This document shows positions 1 to 7,900 of a stretch of 64,000 nucleotides of DNA, piece by piece. The position numbers and the translations under genes were made by a program. The stretch's first letter is position 1. Every line of letters begins with the position of its first letter. This DNA comes from Verrucomicrobiota bacterium (lineage in GTDB: Bacteria > Verrucomicrobiota > Verrucomicrobiia > Verrucomicrobiales > DEV007): NCBI GenBank assembly GCA_002862135.1, contig PKCI01000038.1:1-64000 (forward strand). The letters run 5' to 3'. Below the pieces are notes generated by a model. It was not told the DNA's origin and made no database searches. It saw nothing but the letters and a program-made list of their open reading frames with translations.

Positions 1-719
1 GCGGAGGGAGTCATTCCTCGCAGCCTTTTGAACTGATTGGAGAAATGCGACTGATCGTGAAATCCGCATTCGGCCGCGACCGTGCTGAGGTCGTCCTTTG
101 TTTCGACTAATCTTGCGGCAGCATGACGGATGCGAACGCGTAGAAGGTGTTCGATTGCAGAAGTCTTGAAGATCTGTTTAAAGACCCGCTGGAAATGCCG
201 CGGCGAATATCCTGCCACTTCGGCCAGCTCTTCCAGGGTGAGCTTTTCATCAAAGTGCGTCTCTATGTGGGCTGCGACGGCAGTCATGTGCCGGTGATCA
301 GCAGTCAGTTCATCAGTATGTTCGATCGGGCGCATGATTCCTGCAATGCCAATGACGCGACCGTCCCTGGAACGCAAGCAGATCTTGGAGGAACTATACC
401 AGTGGATATCACCGGTTCGAACATTGGGAACCCACCAGGTTTGGTTGAGAACCGGTTCTCCGCTTTCCATGACATTCATGTCTTCCCTGCGATAGGAATC
501 GGCGAGGTCACGATCGAAAAAATCGTAGTCAGTGGCCCCAAGTATCTCTTCCTTTGAGATACCAATCATGCCTAGCAACGGGCTGTTGATGGCGGTGAAT
601 TTTCCTTGCAGATCCTTGGCAAAGAAAAAGACACTAGGGAGGACGTCGAACAGCGGGGCGAGCTGAGAAGGGTCACTGATGCTGGAAAAAAAATCCGCGT
701 CCCATTTTTTGCTGTTCAT
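1..719 (-). CDS. AraC-family transcriptional regulator with N-terminal PAS domain (C-terminus cut by window edge)
   Basis: Reverse-strand reading from ATG at 719 gives MNSKKWDADFFSSISDPSQLAPLFDVLPSVFFFAKDLQGKFTAINSPLLGMIGISKEEILG (PAS), then LTLEELAEVAGYSPRHFQRVFKQIFKTSAIEHLLRVRIRHAAARLVET...VAAECGFHDQSHFSNQFKRLRGMTP (AraC HTH). Open through base 1, so absent from the ORF track. Confidence 0.88.
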   Translation of the reverse strand, partial: MNSKKWDADFFSSISDPSQLAPLFDVLPSVFFFAKDLQGKFTAINSPLLGMIGISKEEILGATDYDFFDRDLADSYRREDMNVMESGEPVLNQTWWVPNVRTGDIHWYSSSKICLRSRDGRVIGIAGIMRPIEHTDELTADHRHMTAVAAHIETHFDEKLTLEELAEVAGYSPRHFQRVFKQIFKTSAIEHLLRVRIRHAAARLVETKDDLSTVAAECGFHDQSHFSNQFKRLRGMTPS

Positions 720-930
720 CACCCAAAAAGCGTTAGATCTCCCGCCGGCGCAAGTTTTGAGATTACTCGATCTTCTCTCGCGGGTTTCGGTTCAGGCCCG
801 GTAATTGAAAGTTGCGAAAGCTGAAGCTATTGATTTTTTTGTTGTGCTAAAGGACGGAAACAATCTTTTCTCCCTCCAAAAAATGAAAAATGTTGGTCTG
901 GATACGAAAAGAGACTGTATAGTTTTTCTT

Positions 931-1068
931 ATGAAGTCGTTAGTTACTATTCTCGTTATCCTCGCCCTTGTTTCGGTCTCGATTCTCTCCTCTTCATGTG
1001 CGACGGCAGTCGGTGTGGGTAAGGATTTGCAAACATTCGGCCAGGCACTCGAGAACGCTGCACGCTAG
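931..1068 (+). CDS. Entericidin-like small lipoprotein
   Basis: MKSLVTILVILALVSVSILSSSCATAVGVGKDLQTFGQALENAAR: signal peptide, lipobox-like SSSC, then the entericidin-like GVGKDLQ..G.A.. pattern. Start re-placed inside ORF 805..1068. Confidence 0.7.
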   Translation: MKSLVTILVILALVSVSILSSSCATAVGVGKDLQTFGQALENAAR

Positions 1069-1638
1069 TGTTGCTCGGTTCGTTTCAGGGCTTGCGATCA
1101 AAGGCGATCAATCCGAGGGGATTGCTCATCCTACCAAGCGCCACCTTCGCCTCGCCGTGAAACAGAACGCTGTGGTTGACAACCTGAAGATCTGGAAGCG
1201 CTAGTCTTCAGCATTCGGATTCTTGAAAATCTCGACGAGCTTTCGTCCATGTAGAGTCTTCTTGCTGTTTTGCATCTTGGTATCTTCACCTGTTCCCTAC
1301 ACTCTTTTGGCGCACAGCCTGATGATTGGAGCTGACCACGCGCAGGCCTTCGGGGAATTCTGTAGCTTGTCGGTTTTGATTCCAATTAGGTTGAGCCCGC
1401 GGTACCCTAGAAGATAACGAGAGCGATCAATGGTAAACGGAGAGACATGGGGTTTTCCGTCGCTGAAGCCGTGTTTCGACAGGGGGCCGGAGGAATAGAA
1501 TTAGCGATCGGAGGATCCAGTCTCTGCGTGAGAATTTTTCATGATCACACCTTTTCTCACCAACGTGAAAAGAATATGAAGATAGTAGGAAATCTTCGTG
1601 AATTGGGCCAGCAAAGCGACAAATAGCTCCCGCGCTGT

Positions 1639-2478
1639 TTAACGCTCAACTTCAAAACCCACTTCGTCGCAGATGGCCCGCATGCGTTCGAGGCCGACTT
1701 TTGCCGTTTCCAGTGGGTCCTTGGACCACCATTCAGCATTGAAGAGTTCCAGGCTGATCCACTTGTCGTAGCCTTTATCCTTGAGGACGGTGAGCTCAGC
1801 TTTGAGATCAATGATGCCGTCACCAACCATGACCCGGTGACTGTCGTTTTGTTCGCCGCTGGGAATTCCAGCGGGAGCATCGTTGATATGATAATGACTG
1901 ATGCGCTCGAGTGGGATGTCGCGGATATCGTCGAGGGTGGTCTTGTTGTTCCAGTTGTGGAAGGCGTCGAGAATCGTTACAGGCCGGCCCCACGTCGCGT
2001 CGTCAGCATGGGAACGATCCAGAACAGTGAGAACATCGGGAAGATTGTTTAGGCTCTTGAAGAAACTGATGTATTCCATCACGGCCTGAACGCCGGTTTC
2101 ACTGCCGATCTGCAGGAGCTCGCTATAGCCTTCGTGGAGATGGTTAAATCCCGTTTGAGCCACCGGCGGGGTGCAGATTAATAGAGGAGCACCGAACCTC
2201 GCTGCCAGTTCAAAGCGGCGGCGTGCTTCTTCCATCGCGACCTTGTAGTCAAGTCCGCTGACATCGCCCCATCCTCGGACAGCGATAAATGCCGGGATAT
2301 CGAGCCCGTGATCAGCGAGCGCTTTCTCAACGTCACGAACTTCACCACCGCGACCGATGTATTCGTAAATTTCGACGGCCCAGAGTTCAATGCCGCTGTA
2401 ACCAGCTTCGCCGGCGACGCGAATTTTTTCGAGAAGCGGAGTCGGCTTGATCGTTGAAGCATTGAGCGAGAGACGCAT
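1639..2478 (-). CDS. Sugar phosphate isomerase/epimerase (xylose isomerase-like TIM barrel)
   Basis: 279 aa; MRLSLNASTIKPTPLLEKIRVAGEAGYSGIELWAVEIYEYIG...HYHINDAP...VMVGDGIIDLKAELTVLKDKGYDKWISLELFN is typical of the family. ATG overlaps the upstream stop (ATGA). Confidence 0.85.
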   Translation of the reverse strand: MRLSLNASTIKPTPLLEKIRVAGEAGYSGIELWAVEIYEYIGRGGEVRDVEKALADHGLDIPAFIAVRGWGDVSGLDYKVAMEEARRRFELAARFGAPLLICTPPVAQTGFNHLHEGYSELLQIGSETGVQAVMEYISFFKSLNNLPDVLTVLDRSHADDATWGRPVTILDAFHNWNNKTTLDDIRDIPLERISHYHINDAPAGIPSGEQNDSHRVMVGDGIIDLKAELTVLKDKGYDKWISLELFNAEWWSKDPLETAKVGLERMRAICDEVGFEVER

Positions 2479-3587
2479 CAGCCGAGGATTTCATTAACTC
2501 GTTCCATTGGCAAGAAATGCCCAACCAGCGGCTGGCAAAGATCAGGCTGACTCTGTTGCCAGTTGGCGAAGATGCCTTCATTGGTGACGAGCGTGGCGAT
2601 GTAGCGCGAACAGCCTGTTCCGCGAGGAGAAACAAAAAGAGGGGCTTCAACGGAAATACTTTCGATCTGCGTCAGGTCACTATCAACCCCGACGGCGATG
2701 CCTCCAATCTCTTCACAAGACCAGCCGCGCGGCCGGGATACGGCGGTGGGGTTTTCGTCGAGCTGACGCAGGCTTTCGCAGCTATCGTAGAAGTAGAGGG
2801 AAAGGTCAGGACCTCCAGCAAACGCTCCGGTCTTGGGGATCGCGAGACGTTCAGTGGCGCGGGCTGCCGCAATGTCCCAGACGGGGCCGCGCTGGAGCAG
2901 ACTGTCAGTGACCTTTTCATAAGTTTCGGACCCTGCTCTGCGGAGCAACATGGCGGTTCCGCTGCTGGACCAGGTGAAGGGGTGAGTGCAATAGCCGAGA
3001 GCGAGGTCTCCGTTGGGGAGATCAAAGACCCAAGGATCCTTGCAATGGAGGCGTTCAGGATTATCGGAGCCGAAGGGAATGATCTCTTCGATGTTTTCAG
3101 GACTCAGGTTCTCTACCTTATCGGCGTGGATTCGATCGATGCTCCAGACACCAGCGCCGGGTTTTTGATAGTTGGCGAGGCGCTCGGGATACTTGGCATC
3201 TTTTTCCGTCGAGATGAACAGTTCAATACCATCATCGGCGAGGTGGAGAGCGACACCCTCGATCGAAACAATCCCCATGCCTCTGTGGGCTAGGTCAGCC
3301 TTGGTAAAAGAAACGATCTTCTCAAACTTACTGTGCGCATCCGGCGCCCGGAAGATTGCGAGTTCGAGTCCGCGAGCTCCAGCGCCGACTCCGGTGCGGG
3401 AATCGCCATAGTTGCGGAAGCGTCCTGCGATTAGAATCGATCCGTCACGGTCTTGAATCACGTTGCCACCTCCAAACCAGAACCCGGTGCTCCGGTCCTG
3501 GGGTTCTACGATGGTGCGGGCATTTTCCTGGTCGATGAGCTCGGTGGCAAGTTGAGTGAGTTTTTGTTTCTGATCGTCGGTTATCAT
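2478..3587 (-). CDS. Conserved hypothetical, predicted beta-propeller glycoside-hydrolase-like protein
   Basis: 369 aa; FWFGGGNVIQDRDGSILIAGRFRNYGDSRTG..., HCKDPWVFDLPNGDLALGYCTHP repeats resemble five-bladed propeller GH43/GH130-like folds; coupled to the isomerase. Confidence 0.55.
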   Translation of the reverse strand: MITDDQKQKLTQLATELIDQENARTIVEPQDRSTGFWFGGGNVIQDRDGSILIAGRFRNYGDSRTGVGAGARGLELAIFRAPDAHSKFEKIVSFTKADLAHRGMGIVSIEGVALHLADDGIELFISTEKDAKYPERLANYQKPGAGVWSIDRIHADKVENLSPENIEEIIPFGSDNPERLHCKDPWVFDLPNGDLALGYCTHPFTWSSSGTAMLLRRAGSETYEKVTDSLLQRGPVWDIAAARATERLAIPKTGAFAGGPDLSLYFYDSCESLRQLDENPTAVSRPRGWSCEEIGGIAVGVDSDLTQIESISVEAPLFVSPRGTGCSRYIATLVTNEGIFANWQQSQPDLCQPLVGHFLPMERVNEILG

Positions 3588-3632
3588 GCTGCGAAATCAG
3601 CGGGGGTTCGTGAGTCGTGAAAAGTGATTCGG

Positions 3633-4514
3633 CTAGGCGCCTCTTCGTGAAACAAAGTCAAAGAGGACCCGTTCCAGCGGTTCATCTGTCGGAACTAATT
3701 GATGGTTGACTCCGTGGCGTCCTGCAAGGTGTATGACAGACTCCTGGTGAGCTTTGAGCCTCTTGAGATAGCTGGCGCGGGCGATGTCCGGGTCGATGAA
3801 CAGATCCTTCCCGGTCTCGGTATCCCGATAGTGGGTGGCTTTGTCGAAATTGAAATCTAGTTCGCGTCGATCCATGATCTGGAAAATGGCGAGGTCGTGA
3901 CCGCCGGCGGCTAGGTATCCGATCTGGCGCTCCAGTTCTTCGAGCGGCGCGAGCAGGTCGGACATCAGGATGATGAGGCTGCGCTTGCGAATGAGTTCGT
4001 GCAGGCCTTTCATCGCGGCACCGAGATCGGTGCCTTCTCCAGCCGGTGCTTTTTCCAACTGCAGCATCAGCCTCCGCAGCTGTCCGGGTCGATTGCGGGC
4101 GGGGATATGCTGATCGACTTTCTGGTCGAAGGTGGTCAGGCCTACTGCATCGTTTTGGCCCATAAGGAAATAGGCGAGCGTAGCGGCGAATGTGGCGGCG
4201 TATTCCTGTTTCGTGTAGCCGGCTGAGCCGTAGATCATGGACTGGCTGCGATCGAGCAGGAGGTGGGCGCGCAGGTTGGTCTCGTCTTCGAATTTCTTGA
4301 TAAATGCACGATCACTGCGCGCCATCACTTTCCAGTCAAGGAAGCGCGGATCATCGCCGCGGGCGTAGGGACGGTATTCGCTAAACTCCACCGAGAATCC
4401 GTGGAAGGGGGAGCGATGAAGCCCCTTCCAGAATCCTTCCATGACCATGCGGGCGCGAAGCTCCAGCGACTTCACCCGCATCAAGGCGGCAGGATCGATG
4501 TAGTTGGCGGTCAT
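3633..4514 (-). CDS. DUF58 domain-containing protein
   Basis: 293 aa; FHGFSVEFSEYRPYARGDDPRFLDWKVMARSDRAFIKKFEDETNLRAHLLLDRSQSM is the DUF58 signature; adjacent to moxR. Confidence 0.92.
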   Translation of the reverse strand: MTANYIDPAALMRVKSLELRARMVMEGFWKGLHRSPFHGFSVEFSEYRPYARGDDPRFLDWKVMARSDRAFIKKFEDETNLRAHLLLDRSQSMIYGSAGYTKQEYAATFAATLAYFLMGQNDAVGLTTFDQKVDQHIPARNRPGQLRRLMLQLEKAPAGEGTDLGAAMKGLHELIRKRSLIILMSDLLAPLEELERQIGYLAAGGHDLAIFQIMDRRELDFNFDKATHYRDTETGKDLFIDPDIARASYLKRLKAHQESVIHLAGRHGVNHQLVPTDEPLERVLFDFVSRRGA

Positions 4515-4590
4515 CTCGGTAGTCAGTAATTAGTGTTCGGCAGTCAATGGGACTGAATACTGACCAGTGATAGCTAGCCACTGCGGCGGG

Positions 4591-5658
4591 CTATGCTCGC
4601 TCGGGGGTAATGTCGATCAGCTTGTCGATGACCTGATCAATCGTGATTCCCTCGGCTTCGGCGCGATAGTTAGTCAGGATCCGGTGACGAAGCACCGGGC
4701 CTGCCATCGAGCGAATATCGTCATAGCTGACATGGGCACGCCCGTCGAGAAGAGCCTTGGTCTTGGCGCCGAGGACGAGGTTTTGCCCGGCTCGCGTACC
4801 AGCTCCCCAGTTGACCCATTCGTTGATGTAGTCGCTGGTGTTGCCCTGGCCTGGACGGGAATTAGCGGCAATGCGAACCGCATAGCGAATGACCTCTTCG
4901 GCGATAGGAACGCGTCGAACGACATCGTGGCATTTCTGGAGGTCGTCGCCGCTGAAGATCGATTCGACTTCTTCGCCGCCGGAACCGGTGGTCTGGGAAA
5001 CCACGGCGACTTCCTCGTCCTCAGAAAGGTAGTCGATCACGATGTTGAACATGAAACGGTCAAGCTGTGCTTCCGGCAGGGGATAGGTGCCTTCCATTTC
5101 GATGGGGTTCTGCGTCGCGAGGACAAAGAAAGGCTTTTCCAGTTCCATGGTCTGGCCGGCTGCGGAAACCTGCTTCTCCTGCATGGCTTCAAGCAGAGCC
5201 GCCTGAGTCTTGGGTGGGGTCCGGTTGATCTCGTCAGCTAGGATGAGGTTGGCAAAGATTGGCCCGCGATTGAAAACGAGCTCACGGTGACCTTCAGAGG
5301 TTTCTTCGAGGATCTCCGTCCCGGTAATGTCAGACGGCATCAGGTCCGGAGTGAACTGAATCCGGTTGAAAGAGAGATCAAAGACCTTGGCGAGGGTGCT
5401 GACGAGAAGGGTTTTCGCCAGACCCGGAGCTCCTGTGATGAGGCAGTGGCCGCCGGAAAGCAGAGCAATAAGCATCTGGTCGACCACATCGTCCTGGCCG
5501 ATGATGACCTTGCGCAGTTCCTTACCGATGGTAATGCGGGCCTGGCCGAGTTTTTCGACCATTTCCTGCTCCAGATCTCCTGATTTCGGGGGCGGAGAGG
5601 TTTCGGGTTTGGTGGGGGGTTCGGTTTCGGCGGCGTCGGGGGAGGAGTCTTCGCTCAT
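4591..5658 (-). CDS. MoxR family AAA+ ATPase
   Basis: GHCLITGAPGLAKTLLVSTLAKVF (Walker A), LADEINRTPPKTQAALLEAMQEKQVS (Walker B), ATQNPIEMEGTYPLPEAQLDRF. Start re-placed to MSEDSSPDA at 5658. Confidence 0.95.
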   Translation of the reverse strand: MSEDSSPDAAETEPPTKPETSPPPKSGDLEQEMVEKLGQARITIGKELRKVIIGQDDVVDQMLIALLSGGHCLITGAPGLAKTLLVSTLAKVFDLSFNRIQFTPDLMPSDITGTEILEETSEGHRELVFNRGPIFANLILADEINRTPPKTQAALLEAMQEKQVSAAGQTMELEKPFFVLATQNPIEMEGTYPLPEAQLDRFMFNIVIDYLSEDEEVAVVSQTTGSGGEEVESIFSGDDLQKCHDVVRRVPIAEEVIRYAVRIAANSRPGQGNTSDYINEWVNWGAGTRAGQNLVLGAKTKALLDGRAHVSYDDIRSMAGPVLRHRILTNYRAEAEGITIDQVIDKLIDITPERA

Positions 5659-5846
5659 ATCTGAGTGGCGAATGTAGCGGGTAGTGTGCCGGGTGTGAAC
5701 CAAATAAAGCCCGCTGAGAGTCCGGTTTCGCGTCCCGCTTTTTGAGGAGGAAACTTCCTGAAATCCCACTGGCTCAGGGTCTGGAGAGGAAAAAGGGTGG
5801 TAATTTCCGTTGCATTCGGCTTATTCGAGCTTAGAATCCGCCCGCT

Positions 5847-6059
5847 ATGGCACGAGTTGCTGGAAAAGCTAAAACACGAAAAGGCGTCGCCAAAAGATTT
5901 AAGGTGACGGGCAGCGGACGTGTTCTTCGTCGGAAACAGGGTAAAAGACACCTGAACCGTCGTAAGAACGCAAAGCGCATGCGTCGCTTGGGTCAAGCTA
6001 CCCTCGCGGCTAAGTGCGACGAGAAGAACATCAAAGCTGATCTTCCGTTCTCCCATTAA
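5847..6059 (+). CDS. rpmI: 50S ribosomal protein L35
   Basis: 70 aa; KAKTRKGVAKRFKVTGSGRVLRRKQGKRHLNRRKNAKRMRRLGQ; directly upstream of rplT. Confidence 0.95.
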   Translation: MARVAGKAKTRKGVAKRFKVTGSGRVLRRKQGKRHLNRRKNAKRMRRLGQATLAAKCDEKNIKADLPFSH

Positions 6060-6207
6060 TTTGTGAGTCTTATTCCGCTAAGGATCGGCCAAATCGATCC
6101 ACGACTGAGTTGACTGGTGGCGCGGCAAAATGCCTACCGCCACCTGACGAGAGGGTGAGTCAGCCAGTTGACGTAAAAACAACAGCCCGCTCGGAGGAAA
6201 ATAAAAA

Positions 6208-6585
6208 ATGCCACGTGCAACAAACGCGCCTGCCAGCCGCAAGCGCAGAAATCGTATCCTGAAGAAAGCGAAGGGGTTCCGCGGTTCACGCTCGAAACTC
6301 TACCGCACCGCTAAAGACTCGGTCTACAAAGCTCAGCAGTGGGCCTACCGCGACCGTAAAAATCGCAAGCGTACCTTCCGTCGCCTCTGGATTGCCCGGA
6401 TCAGCGCAGGTGCCAAGAACAACGGTATGAACTACTCCCGTTTCATGGAGGGACTCGGCGCCGCTGGTATCGAGCTCGATCGTAAGGTCCTCTCCGACCT
6501 TGCCATCCAAGACGAAGCCGCCTTTACCGCTCTGGTAGAGAAGTCCAAAGCAGCCCTGGAGGAAAAAGCCAAGCAGGCTGCCTGA
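6208..6585 (+). CDS. rplT: 50S ribosomal protein L20
   Basis: MPRATNAPASRKRRNRILKKAKGFRGSRSKLYRTAKDSVYKAQQWAYRDRKNRKRTFRRLWIARISAGAKNNGMNYSRFM: canonical L20. Confidence 0.97.
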   Translation: MPRATNAPASRKRRNRILKKAKGFRGSRSKLYRTAKDSVYKAQQWAYRDRKNRKRTFRRLWIARISAGAKNNGMNYSRFMEGLGAAGIELDRKVLSDLAIQDEAAFTALVEKSKAALEEKAKQAA

Positions 6586-6613
6586 TTCACCTCAGGTCAT
6601 TTAACCTTTACCG

Positions 6614-6655
6614 AAAAGCCGGTAGGTCCGCCTGGGTGGACCACCGGCTTTTTTT
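6614..6655 (+). terminator. Rho-independent terminator downstream of rplT
   Basis: AAAAGCCGGTaGGTCC-gcctggg-tGGACCACCGGCTTTTTTT: long GC-rich stem followed by a T-run. Confidence 0.92.
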
Positions 6656-6850
6656 ATCTCTTTTTCCTTTTCTTAATCTTTTTCTTTTTTCGTTCGAACC
6701 TGAGGTGGTCGAATTGCCGTGGAATCCCGAGAAAATGTAAAAGAGAATGAGTAAGAAAAAGACAGAGGGGGAGGGCCCCTTCTTGAAAATCTACCAAACC
6801 CTGTTAGGTCTCGGACTGAATAGTCTCGCACTGAACCCTGTTACATCGAC

Positions 6851-7870
6851 ATGCTTGCAGAACTGGATGCCATTAAGAGCGACGCGCTGAGCGCGATCGC
6901 GGCAATTACTGACGAAGCCGGCCTCGAAGAAGCCCGCGTGGGCTTTCTCGGCAAAAAAGGGCGTCTTACCGCTGCCAGCGCCGGAATGCGTGACGTGCCG
7001 AGGGAGCAGAAAAAGGACGTGGGTCAGAAGCTCAACGAGGTTCGCATGGCCATCACCGCGGCTCTTGAGGGGAAGGGGGCCGTTTTAACTGCCGCCAAGG
7101 ACGCCGCCGCTTTCGCATCCATCGATGCGACCCTCCCGTCTCGGCCGCTTCCGGAGGGTGGGCTTCATCCGCTTACTCACGTTCTCAACGAAGCCGTTTT
7201 CATCTTGCGTCGGATGGGTTTTGCCCTCGCCGAAGGTCCTGAGATCGAGACTGAATGGCATTGCTTTGACGCTCTCAATACGCCTGAGGATCACCCGGCC
7301 CGCAACGAGAGCGATACGTTCTACTTCGAGAACGGCAAATTGCTTCGCACTCACACTTCCTCAGTGCAAATTCGTACGATGGAAAAAGAGATGCCTCCGG
7401 TTCGCATCATCGCCCCCGGCAGTGCTTTTCGCCGCGATGAAATCGATGCCACTCACCTAAGTGTGTTCCACCAACTTGAAGGACTCTACGTCGATAAGAA
7501 TGTGACTCTCGCTGATTTGAAAGGAACATTGGAGTATTTCTTCCGCGAGCTTTTCGGTTCCAGGACGGAAGTGCGCTTCCGTCCTCACTTCTTCCCGTTT
7601 ACCGAGCCAAGCTTCGAAGTGGATTTGAAACTGCACGCCACTGGCAAGGCAGCTAAGTGGATCGAGATCGCCGGCTGCGGAATCGTTGATCCCGCAGTCT
7701 TCACTGAAGTTTCTACCAAACGTGGTGATGCCGCTTACGATCCTTCGGAAATTTCTGGCTTCGCTTTCGGCATGGGATTAGATCGTCTCGCGATGATTAT
7801 GTATGGTATTCCGGATTTACGACTGTTGATCGAAAATGATGTCCGCTTCCTCAGTCAGTTTGCCAAGTAG
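6851..7870 (+). CDS. pheS: Phenylalanyl-tRNA synthetase alpha subunit
   Basis: Class II motifs: HPLTHVLNEAVFILRRMGFALAEGPEIETEWHCFDALNTPEDHPAR, LLRTHTSSVQIRTM, GLYVD, FTEPSFEVD, FAFGMGLDRLAMIMYGIPDLR. Confidence 0.97.
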   Translation: MLAELDAIKSDALSAIAAITDEAGLEEARVGFLGKKGRLTAASAGMRDVPREQKKDVGQKLNEVRMAITAALEGKGAVLTAAKDAAAFASIDATLPSRPLPEGGLHPLTHVLNEAVFILRRMGFALAEGPEIETEWHCFDALNTPEDHPARNESDTFYFENGKLLRTHTSSVQIRTMEKEMPPVRIIAPGSAFRRDEIDATHLSVFHQLEGLYVDKNVTLADLKGTLEYFFRELFGSRTEVRFRPHFFPFTEPSFEVDLKLHATGKAAKWIEIAGCGIVDPAVFTEVSTKRGDAAYDPSEISGFAFGMGLDRLAMIMYGIPDLRLLIENDVRFLSQFAK

Positions 7871-7900
7871 TGTGGCCTAACCTTTTTCGAACTTATTTCC

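Noticed and set aside
2517-3293. Long + strand ORF (258 aa) antisense to the propeller gene
   Set aside because: Shadow ORF of a GC-rich coding region; the opposite-strand 369-aa frame has coherent motifs and coupling.
4567-5241. Long + strand ORF (224 aa) antisense to moxR
   Set aside because: Antisense shadow of a well-supported AAA+ ATPase.
6680-6720. GTTCGAACCTGAGG sequence resembling a tRNA T-loop
   Set aside because: No acceptor/anticodon arms around it; lies between the rplT terminator and pheS.
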